Assembly (NCBI RefSeq): GCF_003201865.1
Contig: NZ_QJJJ01000004.1
Span: 124,001-188,000, forward strand
Length of the DNA stretch: 64,000 nt
Direction of reading: 5' to 3'
From: Methylobacterium sp. B4
GTDB taxonomy: Bacteria; Pseudomonadota; Alphaproteobacteria; Rhizobiales; Beijerinckiaceae
The notes under the pieces are model-generated. The model was given only the letters and a program-made list of their open reading frames with translations. It was not told the origin of the DNA and ran no database searches. Below, one piece after another: positions 16,980-26,355 of the stretch (within the stretch, counting starts at the first letter, position 1; every line of letters begins with the position of its first letter). The position numbers were made by a program, and so were the translations under genes.

Positions 16980-19055
16980 ATGAGCGGTGCAGACACGAGC
17001 CCGAAGGCGGCCCTGAGCGAGGGCGACAAGCTCGCGATCGACACGATCCGGACGCTCGCGATTGACGCGGTGCAGAAGGCGAATTCCGGCCATGCCGGCG
17101 CGCCGATGGCGCTGGCGCCCGTCGCCTACACCCTGTGGAACCGGTATCTGCGCTACGACCCGGCCCATCCGCACTGGCCGAACCGGGACCGCTTCGTGCT
17201 CTCGGCCGGCCACGCCTCGATGCTGCTCTACGGGCTGCTGCACCTCGCCCGCGTCGCGGAGAGCGATGGCGGCAATGCACCCGCCATCTCGCTGGACGAC
17301 ATCAAGAAATTCCGCCAGCTCGACAGCCGCACGCCGGGCCATCCGGAATACCACTTCACCACCGGCGTCGAGACCACCACAGGCCCGCTCGGCCAGGGCG
17401 TGGCGAACTCCGTCGGCATGGCGATGGGCGGCCGCTTCAAGGGCGAGCGCCTGAACCGGCCCGACCTGCCGCTGTTCGACTACAACGTCTACGCCATCTG
17501 CTCGGACGGCGACCTGATGGAGGGCGTCAGCCAGGAGGCCGCCTCGATCGCAGGGCATCTGCGCCTGTCGAACCTCTGCTGGATCTACGACAACAACACC
17601 ATCACCATCGAGGGGCACACCGAACTCGCCTTCTCGGAAGAGGTCGCCGCGCGCTTCCTCGCCTATGGCTGGCAGGTGCTGCGGGTGGCCGATGCCAACG
17701 ACACCCACGCCATCGCCTCGGCGCTCGAGACCTTCCTGCAATCGAGCGACCGCCCGACGCTGATCATCGTCAACTCGATCATCGGCTACGGCGCGCCGAC
17801 CAAGCAGAACACCGCGAAGGCCCATTCCGATGCGCTCGGCCCCGACGAGGTGAAGGGCGCCAAGCGCGCCTATGGCTGGCCGGAGGATTCCGAGTTCCTC
17901 GTGCCGGACGGCGTCTACGACACCTTTGCCGACGGCATCGGCAAGCGCGGCGCGGCCCTCTACGCCCAGTGGCAGGGCTTCTTCGAGGCCGCCAAGGCGG
18001 CGGATGCGGAGCATGCCGAGGATCTGTCCGCCTTCCTCGAAGGCCGCCTACCCGACGGCTGGGACCGGGACATCCCGGTCTTCGAAGCCGACGCCAAGGG
18101 GCTCGCGACGCGCGAATCTTCCGGCAAGGTGCTCAACGCCATCGCCCGAAACGTGCCCTTCCTGCTCGGTGGCTCGGCCGATCTGGCGCCGTCGAACAAG
18201 TCGAATCTCACCTTCGAGGGCGCGGGCTCGCTGACCCCGTTCGAGCCGGGCGGACGCAACATCCATTTCGGCGTGCGCGAGCACGCCATGGGCTCGATCG
18301 TGAACGGGCTCGGACTCGTGGGCCTGCGCGCCTACGGGGCGACCTTCCTCGTCTTCGCCGATTACATGCGCCCGCCGATCCGGCTCGCCTCGCTCATGGA
18401 ACTGCCGGTCTTCCACATCTTCACCCACGACTCGATCGGCGTGGGCGAGGACGGGCCGACCCACCAGCCGGTGGAGCAGATCCTCTCCCTGCGTTGCATC
18501 CCCGGCCTCGTGACCCTGCGCCCGGCCGACGCCAACGAGGTGGCCGAGGCCTACCGGGTGATCTTCTCGCTGAAGGATCAGCCGGCGGTGCTGGCCCTCT
18601 CGCGCCAGCCCCTGCCGACCTTCGACCGCTCGAAATACGCCCCCGCCTCCGGCACCGCGAAGGGCGCCTACGTGCTCGCCGACTGCGAGGGCACGCCGGA
18701 GGTGATCCTGATCGGCACGGGCTCCGAGGTGCAGCTCTGCGTCGGCGCCTACGAGACCCTGAAGGGCGAGGGCGTGAAGGCCCGCGTCGTCTCGATGCCG
18801 TCCTGGGAGCTGTTCGAGCGCCAGGACGAGAGCTACCGCAACAGCGTCCTGCCGCCCGAGGTTCTGGCGCGTGTGGCGGTGGAACAGGGCAGCGTGATCG
18901 GCTGGGACCGCTACGCCGGCTCCTCGGGTTCGATCGTCGGCATGCACACCTTCGGCGCCTCGGCCCCGATCAAGGACCTGCTGGGCAAGTTCGGCTTCAC
19001 CGCCGAGAAGGTGATCGAGGCCGCCCGTGCGCAGGTGGCCAAGCACAAGAGGTAG
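16980..19055 (+). CDS. tkt: Transketolase
   Basis: 691 residues, full length. The thiamine-diphosphate domain has [29 protein letters not shown] and the TPP motif GDGDL-like [21 protein letters not shown] ending in [11 protein letters not shown]. The pyrimidine domain shows [14 protein letters not shown] and [17 protein letters not shown], and the C-terminal domain follows from about residue 550. The enzyme moves two-carbon units between sugar phosphates in the pentose phosphate or Calvin-type cycle. With the downstream transaldolase-PGI fusion it forms a non-oxidative pentose phosphate unit. Confidence 0.95.
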   Translation: MSGADTSPKAALSEGDKLAIDTIRTLAIDAVQKANSGHAGAPMALAPVAYTLWNRYLRYDPAHPHWPNRDRFVLSAGHASMLLYGLLHLARVAESDGGNAPAISLDDIKKFRQLDSRTPGHPEYHFTTGVETTTGPLGQGVANSVGMAMGGRFKGERLNRPDLPLFDYNVYAICSDGDLMEGVSQEAASIAGHLRLSNLCWIYDNNTITIEGHTELAFSEEVAARFLAYGWQVLRVADANDTHAIASALETFLQSSDRPTLIIVNSIIGYGAPTKQNTAKAHSDALGPDEVKGAKRAYGWPEDSEFLVPDGVYDTFADGIGKRGAALYAQWQGFFEAAKAADAEHAEDLSAFLEGRLPDGWDRDIPVFEADAKGLATRESSGKVLNAIARNVPFLLGGSADLAPSNKSNLTFEGAGSLTPFEPGGRNIHFGVREHAMGSIVNGLGLVGLRAYGATFLVFADYMRPPIRLASLMELPVFHIFTHDSIGVGEDGPTHQPVEQILSLRCIPGLVTLRPADANEVAEAYRVIFSLKDQPAVLALSRQPLPTFDRSKYAPASGTAKGAYVLADCEGTPEVILIGTGSEVQLCVGAYETLKGEGVKARVVSMPSWELFERQDESYRNSVLPPEVLARVAVEQGSVIGWDRYAGSSGSIVGMHTFGASAPIKDLLGKFGFTAEKVIEAARAQVAKHKR

Positions 19056-19070
19056 GGCGCAAGGAAAGGC

Positions 19071-19203
19071 TCTCCCCTCTGTGGAAGAGGGTGGCCCCTG
19101 CCTCGGCAGGGGTCGGGCAAGGGGAGCGCCGCTCCCGGAGGGGCGGGCCGGCCCCTCTCCCGCCCTGCATCCGCAGGCACCCTCCCCCGCAGAGAGGGGA
19201 GGG
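19071..19203. repeat. GC-rich imperfect palindromic intergenic element
   Basis: The gap between transketolase and tal-pgi holds a long imperfect inverted repeat. It begins CTCTCCCCTCTGTGG and ends CGCAGAGAGGGGAGGG, with further complementary parts inside (GGCCCCTGCC/GGCAGGGG, and CCGGAGGGGC facing GCCCCTCTCC). It has no credible coding capacity. Elements of this look are dispersed between genes in this bacterial group; the short hairpin after tal-pgi at 22115-22144 is built from the same kind of sequence. Confidence 0.6.
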
Positions 19204-19272
19204 TTACGGGACGCGCGCCGCCCTATCTACGGGTGCAGGACGCTTGAAAAACTTCACGCGAGGACGACCGAG

Positions 19273-22092
19273 ATGAACGCGCTGAACGCCCTCTTCTCCG
19301 AGCACGAGCAGGCGGTCTGGCTCGACTTCGTGGCCCGCGGCTTCATCGCCAAGGGTGAACTCAAGGCGCTGGTCGAGCGGGACGACCTGCGCGGCATCAC
19401 TTCCAACCCGGCCATCTTCGAGAAGGCGATCGGCCACTCGGCCGAGTACGACGACAGCCTCAAGGCTGTTCTGAGCCAGGGCGATGCCCGCGTCATCGAT
19501 CTCTACGAGGGGCTGGCCATCGCGGACATCCAGGCCGCGGCCGACGTGCTGCGCCGGGTTTACGACACGAGCGACGGCGCCGACGGCTATGTCAGCCTCG
19601 AAGTCTCGCCCTACCTCGCGCTGGATACCGAGGAGACGCTGAACGAGGCCCGCCGCCTCCACAAGGCGGTCGATCGCGACAATCTCATGGTGAAGGTGCC
19701 GGCCACCCCCGCCGGCCTCCCGGCGATCCGCCAGCTCACGGCGGAGGGTATCTCGGTCAACATCACCCTCCTCTTCTCGCAGGACGTCTACGAGGAGGTC
19801 GCCAACGCCTTCATCGACGGCCTGACCGAGTTCGGAAAGAACGGCGGCGACGTCTCGAAGGTCGCCTCCGTGGCGAGCTTCTTCATCAGCCGCATCGACA
19901 GCCTCGTGGACAAGAAACTCGACGAGGTCGGCGGCTACGAGGATCTGAAGGGCAAGGTGGCGATCGCCAACGCCAAGCTCGCCTACCAGCGCTACAAGCG
20001 CATCTTCTCGGGTGAGAAGTGGGCCGCGCTGGAGGCCAAGGGGGCCAAGGCGCAGCGCCTGCTCTGGGCCTCCACGGGCACCAAGAACAAGGCCTACTCG
20101 GACGTGCTCTACGTCGAGGAGCTGATCGGCAAGAACACCGTCAACACCATGCCGCCGGCCACCATGGACGCGTTCCGCGACCATGGGCGGGTGCGGGCGA
20201 CGCTGGAGGAAAACATCGGCGAGGCCGAGACCGTGATGGCGCGCCTGGCGCAGGCCGGTATCGACATCGAGGCGGTCGCGCGCCAGCTCGTGGAGGAGGG
20301 CGTGCAGCTCTTCGTCGACGCCGCCGACGCGCTGCTCGGCGCCGTCGCGGGCAAGCGGGCGGCGCTGCTCGAACACCGGCTCGATGCCCAGACCTTCAAG
20401 CTCGGCGAGGCGCTGCAGGCGGCCACCGACAAGGCGGTCGAATCCTGGCGCGCGAGCGGCGCCATCCGCCGCCTCTGGGCGCACGACAACACCGTCTGGA
20501 CCGGCCGGGACGAGGACAGGTGGCTCGGCTGGCTGCGCATCGTCGAGGACGAGCTGGAGCGCGTCGATCTCTACGAGAGCTTCGCCGAGGAGGTCCGCGC
20601 GGAGGGCTTCACCGACGCGGTCGTGCTCGGCATGGGCGGCTCCAGCCTCGGCCCGGAGGTGATCTCCGCGACCTACGGCCACCGCGAGGGCTTTCCGCGG
20701 CTCCGTATCCTCGATTCCACCGATCCGGACGAGGTCCGCGCCGTCGAGGCGGCGGTGAACCTCGAGAAGACCCTCTTCATCGTCGCCTCGAAATCGGGCT
20801 CCACGCTCGAACCGAACGTGTTTCGCGATTACTTCCTCGGCCGGATGAAGGAGGTCGTCGGGGCCGAGAAGGCCGGCCGCCACTTCGTCGCCGTCACCGA
20901 TCCGGGTTCCGCCATGGAGAAGGCGGCCAAGGAAGACGGCTTTCGCAAGATCTTTCTGGGCGTGCCGCAGATCGGCGGGCGCTACTCGGTGCTCTCCGCG
21001 TTCGGTCTCGTGCCGGCGGCCGCGGCCGGCGTCGAGATCCGCGAGTTCCTCGACAGCGCCCGCATGATGGTCCGCTCCTGCGGACCGGCGGTGCCGCCCG
21101 CCGCCAACCCCGGCGTGCGCCTCGGCGCGGCCATGGGTGTCGCGGCCAAGGAGTTCGGGCGCGACAAGATCACGATCATCGCCTCCCCCGGGATCGGCAC
21201 CTTCGGCACCTGGGCCGAGCAGCTCATCGCCGAGTCGACCGGCAAGGAGGGCGTCGGCATCATCCCCGTCGAGGGCGAGCCGGTCGGCGTGCCGGCCGTC
21301 TACGGCGAGGATCGACTGTTCGTGTACTTGCGCCTGACCAGCCAGGCCGATGCGCGCCAGGACGAGGCGGTGAAGATCCTGGAAAGCGAGGCGCAGCCGG
21401 TGGTGCGCATCGATCTCGACAAGGTCGAGCAGCTGCCGCAGGAATTCTTCCGCTTCGAGATCGCGACCGCCGTGGCGGGCGCGGTGCTCGGCATCAACCC
21501 GTTCGATCAGCCCGATGTCGAGGCGAGCAAGATCGAGACGAAGAAGCTGTTCGCCAGCGCCGAGGAGACCGGCACCCTTCCGGCCGAGACGCCGATCTTC
21601 GAGGACGAGACGGTCGCGCTCTACGCGGATGCGGCCAATGCCGAGATCCTGCGCCAGGGCGACGGCTTCGAGGCGATCGTCGCCGCCCATCTCGCCCGGG
21701 TGAAGGCGGGCGATTACGTCGCGCTGCTGGCCTATGTGGAGCGCAACGAGGCGCATCACGCGGTGCTTCAGGAGGCCCGTCTGAGCCTGCGCGACGCGCG
21801 CCGGGTCGCGACCTGCCTGGAATTCGGGCCGCGCTTCCTCCACTCGACGGGGCAGGCCTACAAGGGCGGACCGGCCTCCGGGGTGTTTCTCCAGATCACC
21901 GCCGATCCCTCCGCCGACCTGCCTATCCCCGGGCGCAAGCTCGGCTTCAAGACGGTGATCGCGGCGCAGGCCCGGGGCGATTTCGCCGTGCTGGCCGAAC
22001 GCAAGCGCCGGGCGCTGCGAATCCACCTCAAGGGCGGCGACGTGTCCGGCGGCGTGAAGCGCGTGGCTGCGGCGATCAAGGCGGCGGGCTGA
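19273..22092 (+). CDS. tal-pgi: Bifunctional transaldolase / glucose-6-phosphate isomerase
   Basis: 939 residues from ATG 19273. Residues 1-370 are transaldolase: GITSNPAIFEKAI, the Schiff-base lysine in NLMVKVPATPAGLPAIRQL, NITLLFSQDVYEEV and LLWASTGTKNKAYSDVLYVEELIG. Residues from about 400 are phosphoglucose isomerase: VLGMGGSSLGPEVI, FIVASKSGSTLEPN, GGRYSVLSAFGLVPAA and IASPGIGTFGTWAEQLIAESTGKEGVGIIPVEGEP. The fusion joins two steps of hexose/pentose phosphate exchange and is known in several proteobacteria. It follows transketolase by 217 bp of repeat-rich sequence. Confidence 0.93.
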   Translation: MNALNALFSEHEQAVWLDFVARGFIAKGELKALVERDDLRGITSNPAIFEKAIGHSAEYDDSLKAVLSQGDARVIDLYEGLAIADIQAAADVLRRVYDTSDGADGYVSLEVSPYLALDTEETLNEARRLHKAVDRDNLMVKVPATPAGLPAIRQLTAEGISVNITLLFSQDVYEEVANAFIDGLTEFGKNGGDVSKVASVASFFISRIDSLVDKKLDEVGGYEDLKGKVAIANAKLAYQRYKRIFSGEKWAALEAKGAKAQRLLWASTGTKNKAYSDVLYVEELIGKNTVNTMPPATMDAFRDHGRVRATLEENIGEAETVMARLAQAGIDIEAVARQLVEEGVQLFVDAADALLGAVAGKRAALLEHRLDAQTFKLGEALQAATDKAVESWRASGAIRRLWAHDNTVWTGRDEDRWLGWLRIVEDELERVDLYESFAEEVRAEGFTDAVVLGMGGSSLGPEVISATYGHREGFPRLRILDSTDPDEVRAVEAAVNLEKTLFIVASKSGSTLEPNVFRDYFLGRMKEVVGAEKAGRHFVAVTDPGSAMEKAAKEDGFRKIFLGVPQIGGRYSVLSAFGLVPAAAAGVEIREFLDSARMMVRSCGPAVPPAANPGVRLGAAMGVAAKEFGRDKITIIASPGIGTFGTWAEQLIAESTGKEGVGIIPVEGEPVGVPAVYGEDRLFVYLRLTSQADARQDEAVKILESEAQPVVRIDLDKVEQLPQEFFRFEIATAVAGAVLGINPFDQPDVEASKIETKKLFASAEETGTLPAETPIFEDETVALYADAANAEILRQGDGFEAIVAAHLARVKAGDYVALLAYVERNEAHHAVLQEARLSLRDARRVATCLEFGPRFLHSTGQAYKGGPASGVFLQITADPSADLPIPGRKLGFKTVIAAQARGDFAVLAERKRRALRIHLKGGDVSGGVKRVAAAIKAAG

Positions 22093-22114
22093 GTCAACGG
22101 CAACCGGATAGCGC

Positions 22115-22144
22115 TCCCCTCTTCCCGCGTGCGGGGAGAGGGGA
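22115..22144. terminator. Hairpin between convergent tal-pgi and dedA
   Basis: TCCCCTCTTCCCGC pairs with GCGGGGAGAGGGGA over 14 positions (one G-U) with a two-base loop. It lies between two convergent stop codons and is a good candidate for a bidirectional terminator, although no T-run follows on either strand. Confidence 0.5.
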
Positions 22145-22173
22145 TGCGCCGCCGACCTTGTCTGTCAGGGGCA

Positions 22174-22818
22174 TCAATCGGTGAGCGGACCCGGGATCGC
22201 GGCCTCGGCCTCGACGAGCAGGCGCTCCTCGTGGCGCTTCATGAACAGCCAAAGGGCCAGTCCGCCAAAGATCACGAAGGCCAGCAGAGCGAGGCCGACG
22301 GGGCCGACGATGTGCTCGATCGAGCGCCCGCAGGCATAGGCGCCAAAGCCCATGATGCCCGCCCAGGCGAGGCCGCCGAGGCCGTTGAACAGCATGAAGC
22401 GGCGCACGTCGAGCTTGTTCACGCCGGCCAGCACCGCCGCGTAGGCCCGCAGCATCGCCGTGAAACGGCCGAAGAACACGATTTTCCCGCCATGCTCACG
22501 GAACAGGTACTGCCCGAGCTTCAGCCGCCCGTGGTCGAGGGCGATGAGGTGGCCGTAGCGCAGCAGCAGGGGCATGCCCCAGCGCCGCCCGACCCAGTAG
22601 CCGACATTGTCGCCGAGGATCGCCGCGGCGGCGGCCGCCGCCACGATCAGGACGATGTTGAGGTTGCCGGTGCTGCCCGCATAGACGGCCGAGGAGATCA
22701 GGATGGTCTCGCCCGGCATCGGCACGCCCGCGCTCTCCAGCGCCACGACGACGAAGACGGCGAGGTAGCCGTAATGGGCGATCAGGTCGGCGATCGGCAG
22801 TCCTTGGAGGAAGGACAT
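22174..22818 (-). CDS. DedA-family membrane protein
   Basis: 214 residues with the SNARE-associated/VTT pattern: LIAHYGYLAVFVVVALESAGVPMPGETILISSA at the N-terminus, GDNVGYWVGRRWG with the conserved Gly and Arg, FFGRFTAMLRAYAAVLAGVNKL, and three or four membrane segments ending in LALLAFVIFGGLALWLF. DedA proteins act in the inner membrane on lipid carrier recycling and membrane homeostasis; the substrate here cannot be told. It is preceded by a small ORF on the same strand. Confidence 0.9.
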   Translation of the reverse strand: MSFLQGLPIADLIAHYGYLAVFVVVALESAGVPMPGETILISSAVYAGSTGNLNIVLIVAAAAAAAILGDNVGYWVGRRWGMPLLLRYGHLIALDHGRLKLGQYLFREHGGKIVFFGRFTAMLRAYAAVLAGVNKLDVRRFMLFNGLGGLAWAGIMGFGAYACGRSIEHIVGPVGLALLAFVIFGGLALWLFMKRHEERLLVEAEAAIPGPLTD

Positions 22819-22893
22819 GGATGAAAAAGCTCCGCGAAACGTGTCGCGGAGCAGTCTGGCCAGGAACGTGGCCGCAACAGGGCGCCGGAATTC

Positions 22894-23106
22894 TCAGCCC
22901 GGCTGAACGGCCTCGGCCGGACCGACGCCGGCTTCCGCCGGGTCGCGAGTGGGCGTGCCGGCAGCTTCGCGTCCCGGCCCCTCTTCGGCAAGGCTGCAAG
23001 CTTTTGGCGGCGGCAGCAGGTACGCCAGGGCTTCCGAGACGCCGAAGAGCACCGGGTTCGCCCGCAGGCCGGAATCGGGCGGAAGGAGGGAGATGGTCTC
23101 GATCAT
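22894..23106 (-). CDS. Small hypothetical protein
   Basis: 70 residues from ATG 23106. Third codon positions are strongly GC and the sequence has a defined middle (LFGVSEALAYLLPPP) with an acidic, proline-rich tail. It sits about 75 bp upstream of dedA on the same strand and might be co-transcribed. No family recognised. Confidence 0.45.
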   Translation of the reverse strand: MIETISLLPPDSGLRANPVLFGVSEALAYLLPPPKACSLAEEGPGREAAGTPTRDPAEAGVGPAEAVQPG

Positions 23107-23239
23107 GGCGGGTGCCGGGTTGCCTGCCCGCCGAAGGGCGGGAGTGGTTATAAGCCGCCCGCCGGCCTGCGGTTGCATCGCGCCGCGCCGCCCGTGCCAC
23201 GCGGCACTTGGCCATCGGGGCCGACCGAGCGCCCTCCCC

Positions 23240-24700
23240 TCAGCTCGCCTTGATGAAGGTTTCGACGCTGGCGCCCAGGCTCGCGGAATGGGCCGAGAGG
23301 CTGTCGGCGATGCGGCGCACGGAGTCGACGAGACTGCCGGTGGCGTTGGCGGCTGAGGACACGCCGACGATGTTGCCGGACATCTCCTGGGTCGAGGCGG
23401 CCTGCTCCTCCACCGCGCTCGCCATGGCCAGCGTCAGGCCGGAGAGTTCGGTGACGGCGGCGGTGATGGTGCCGATGGCGTCGACCGCCTCGCCGGTGGC
23501 GCTCTGGATCGCGGCGATCTGTCCGGAGATCTCGCCGGTGGCCCGGGCGGTCTGCTCGGCGAGCGCCTTCACCTCGGCGGCCACCACCGCGAAGCCGCGA
23601 CCGGCGGCGCCGGCGCGGGCCGCCTCGATGGTGGCGTTGAGCGCCAGCAGGTTGGTCTGGTCGGCGATCGTGCGGATCATCGCCACCACCGCATCGACCT
23701 TGCGGGCGTTCTCGGCCAGGAGCCGGACGGTGGCATCGGTCGTCTCGGCCTGGACCGCGATGCGCTGGGCCCGTTCGGAGACGCTGCCCACCTGCCCCGA
23801 AATCTCCTGGATCGAGGCCGTCATCTGCTGCGAGCCCGCCGCCACCGAGGCGGCGCGCTGCCGCGCCTCCTCCGCCGCGCCGGCCAGCCCCTCGGCGGAG
23901 CGCTGCATCTGCTCGACGGCGCCGCCCACCGCCTCCACCACCCGCGAGACTTCCGACTCCATCTCGACCTGCGCGGTCACCACCGCCCAGGTCATCATCG
24001 GCCCGAGATAGCGGCCGTCGGGCCCGTTGATCGCAGAGACGCGCAGGTCGAGCGTCTCGGGGCCGACCTTGATCCGGGCCCGGTGCGGCAGCCGGCTCGC
24101 ATCCGCCAGCATGGCCCGCTGGTGGTGGGGGTTCTTGTGGAACACGTCGAAGGACTGGCCCAACATCTGCGAGACCTTGATCGGCAGATGCCGCTCGATC
24201 GTGCCGAGCGTGGTCCGCGAGGTCGCGTTGAGATAGTTGATCTTGAAGTTGTCGCGCGGATCGGCGGTCATGACGGCGATGGGCATGCCGTCGATCATCG
24301 TCATCAGGCGATTGGTCTCGTTCTTCTTGACGGTGATGTCGGTCGCGAACTTCATGACCCGGATCGGCCGGCCGTCCGTGTCCAGCACGGCGTTGTAGGT
24401 CGCCTCCAGCCATACGCGCCGACCCGCCTTGTCGAGTCGCGCAAACTCGCCCGAGGCGTATTGCCCGTTGCGCAGGTTCTCCCAGAACCGGGCATAGTCG
24501 GCGCTCGCGGCGTGGTCGGGCTCGACGAAGATCCGGTGATGGCGGCCGACGATCTCGTCGAGCGTGTAGCCGAGTACGCCGAGGAAGTTCTGGTTCGCCC
24601 CCAGAACCGTGCCGTCCATGGCGAACTCGATGGTGGCGAGTGAACGGTCGAGCGCATCGAGCTTGGCTTTCGCGTCGTCGAATCTCGGTTTGCGAAACAT
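23240..24700 (-). CDS. PAS-containing methyl-accepting chemotaxis protein, soluble type
   Basis: 486 residues with no membrane segment. Two PAS domains occupy residues 15-130 ([31 protein letters not shown]) and about 135-255. The C-terminal signalling domain carries the conserved hairpin tip [47 protein letters not shown]. The PAS domains suggest redox or ligand sensing in the cytoplasm, with output through CheW/CheA. It lies alone, downstream of a 670-bp AT-rich gap. Confidence 0.92.
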   Translation of the reverse strand: MFRKPRFDDAKAKLDALDRSLATIEFAMDGTVLGANQNFLGVLGYTLDEIVGRHHRIFVEPDHAASADYARFWENLRNGQYASGEFARLDKAGRRVWLEATYNAVLDTDGRPIRVMKFATDITVKKNETNRLMTMIDGMPIAVMTADPRDNFKINYLNATSRTTLGTIERHLPIKVSQMLGQSFDVFHKNPHHQRAMLADASRLPHRARIKVGPETLDLRVSAINGPDGRYLGPMMTWAVVTAQVEMESEVSRVVEAVGGAVEQMQRSAEGLAGAAEEARQRAASVAAGSQQMTASIQEISGQVGSVSERAQRIAVQAETTDATVRLLAENARKVDAVVAMIRTIADQTNLLALNATIEAARAGAAGRGFAVVAAEVKALAEQTARATGEISGQIAAIQSATGEAVDAIGTITAAVTELSGLTLAMASAVEEQAASTQEMSGNIVGVSSAANATGSLVDSVRRIADSLSAHSASLGASVETFIKAS

Positions 24701-25374
24701 CAGGCAACCCCCGTGACCGACCCTCCTCCTGCTGCCATGTGGTGAGGAGCGATCGAAGTCATTGATCGAAAAAGGATACCCGGTCGCGTTTGATCCGACT
24801 CTCGGTCTCCGATCCCAGGTTGAATATTTGATGTCGGATTTAATTACAGGTTAACGATAGGATCGTCGGCTTAGAATTCGAGCGTTTTTGCCAATATTTA
24901 CCGCGAGCCGGAAGCTTTCGTCGGATCATTCGACTTGCATTATAACATAAGATGATAAGTCAGTGATGTGGAAATATCTGTTTCCGAGAGCGATATGGTT
25001 CCTGCTTGATTCAAGCGAAAATGCTGTCTTCAGCCCGAGCCTTGCTTGAGAAGCGATCTTTCCAAAGCTCATATCTGTCATCCCGAACGGATCAACCGGA
25101 CGTGGTATGATCTCGCCTCCGTTTGATCGCCTCGGCCTTCGCCCCTCTCCGTCATGGTATGGCGGAGCCGAAGCGACCCGGAGCGCGACCTGTCCGGACA
25201 GTGCGGAGCCCTGGATTGCCACGGCTTCGCCTCGCGAGAGCGACGGAAGAGACCAAGGCGACCAACCGGAAACCGTATGAGACCGGTGACGTCGGAGCAG
25301 GCGTGCGAACAGGTTCGGGACAGCCGGAAGCGCGGCTCCTCGGTCGAGGAGCGCACCGCGCCGAACACATTCGC
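24701..25374. other. Long intergenic region with an AT-rich core and repeat-like flank
   Basis: No credible gene. From about 24770 to 25070 the sequence is markedly AT-rich for this genome, with runs such as TTTAATTACAGGTTAACG and CATTATAACATAAG; part of it should be the promoter of the chemotaxis receptor. From 25078 to about 25265 it changes to GC-rich sequence with the perfect palindrome CTGTCCGGACAG (25190-25201) and a phrase TGGATTGCCACGGCTTCGC that resembles dispersed intergenic repeats of Hyphomicrobiales. Confidence 0.5.
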
Positions 25375-26259
25375 TCAGGCGGAGTCTCGCCCCCGACGGT
25401 CGAGCGCGTCGAGCGCGACCGGCGCTGCGTGAGGGCGGCTGCCGAGCATGGCGTCGATCAGCGCCAGCACCTCGGTCCGTCCGACATTGGCCGCCGGCTC
25501 GAACGGCGTCCAGGTCTGGGTGAAGTCGAGGCGTTCGAACACGTCGCGGTAGCGACGCAGCTCGTTCACGGTCAGCGGCACGCCGCGCACGAAGGCCTTG
25601 TGGGCCGAGATCGTCCGCGCCCGCCGAAAGTTCTCGGGATCGAGTTCGAACTTGAGCGCGTCGCCGCAGAAGCAGATTTTTCGCGAACGGTCGAACAGGA
25701 CCGCGTGGCCGTCGAAATGGCCCGCCGTGCGGTGCAGTTCGAGGCCCGGCAGCGGCTCCAGGAAGTCGTCGTAGGGCCAGGAGACCTGAAGCGCCGCGCT
25801 CCAGGTGAAGTCGGCGGCCGGCAGGCAGAGTTCCGGGTCGAAGCGGTCCTGCAGCTGCACCAGCGCCCCGTAGGAATGCGGGTGGGAGGCGGAGAGCACT
25901 TTCATGCCGCCCAGCCGCTCGATCTGGTCGAGCGCCGCCACGCTGAAGACGGGGCAGCCCTCGAAACCCATGTTCCCCCTGTCGGTCTGGATCAGGTAGG
26001 CGCTCGGGCCGATGCCGGAGACGGGCTCGTTCCAGAAGCGCCACACGCCGGGCTCCAGTTCCTCCCAATGGCAGGGGAAGGCCGCCTGCGCCTCCGGCTC
26101 CGTGCGGAAGCGCCAGCCGTCCTGCGGCACCACGTGGCGGGCATCGAGGCACATCGGGCAGCTCGGCGGCGCCGCGAAGTGGCGCTGCCAGAAGCCGCAA
26201 TTGTCGCAAGCGTAGGCGGGAAGCTTCAGGGCGCCGGCGAAGGGAAGGTAACCGGGCAA
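25375..26259 (-). CDS. MBL-fold-like protein with N-terminal zinc ribbon
   Basis: About 294 residues from TTG 26259 (AGGA nine bases upstream); a GTG at 26289 is the longer alternative. An N-terminal four-cysteine knuckle, CDNCGFW and then CPMC, resembles a rubredoxin-type zinc ribbon. The rest looks like a metallo-beta-lactamase fold: LIQTDRGNMGFEG, SASHPHSYGAL, HRTAGHFDGHAVLF and ICFCGDAL. In the metal motif HxHxDH the last two residues are Y and G, so the second metal site appears incomplete. Function unknown; hydrolase or flavodiiron-like electron-transfer roles are possible. Confidence 0.72.
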   Translation of the reverse strand: MPGYLPFAGALKLPAYACDNCGFWQRHFAAPPSCPMCLDARHVVPQDGWRFRTEPEAQAAFPCHWEELEPGVWRFWNEPVSGIGPSAYLIQTDRGNMGFEGCPVFSVAALDQIERLGGMKVLSASHPHSYGALVQLQDRFDPELCLPAADFTWSAALQVSWPYDDFLEPLPGLELHRTAGHFDGHAVLFDRSRKICFCGDALKFELDPENFRRARTISAHKAFVRGVPLTVNELRRYRDVFERLDFTQTWTPFEPAANVGRTEVLALIDAMLGSRPHAAPVALDALDRRGRDSA

Positions 26260-26355
26260 GGTGCGTGTCCTCGTGGGGCGCCCGCGCACGGGCCGGAGAG
26301 CGGCAACGGTCCTAGCCGCGCGAACCGCCCGACGGAAGAGCCGGGCGCGCCCGCA

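Noticed and set aside
14715-18014. A 1099-codon minus-strand open frame across the GH15 and transketolase genes.
   Set aside because: It is antisense to two clear enzyme genes, and its translation is Arg/Gly/His-rich without family features; high-GC shadow.
19204-22026. A 940-codon minus-strand open frame opposite tal-pgi.
   Set aside because: Antisense shadow of the fused enzyme with no recognisable domain.
24926-26209. A 427-codon minus-strand frame starting within the MBL-like gene.
   Set aside because: Frame-shifted shadow of the MBL-like gene that then reads into the noncoding AT-rich region.
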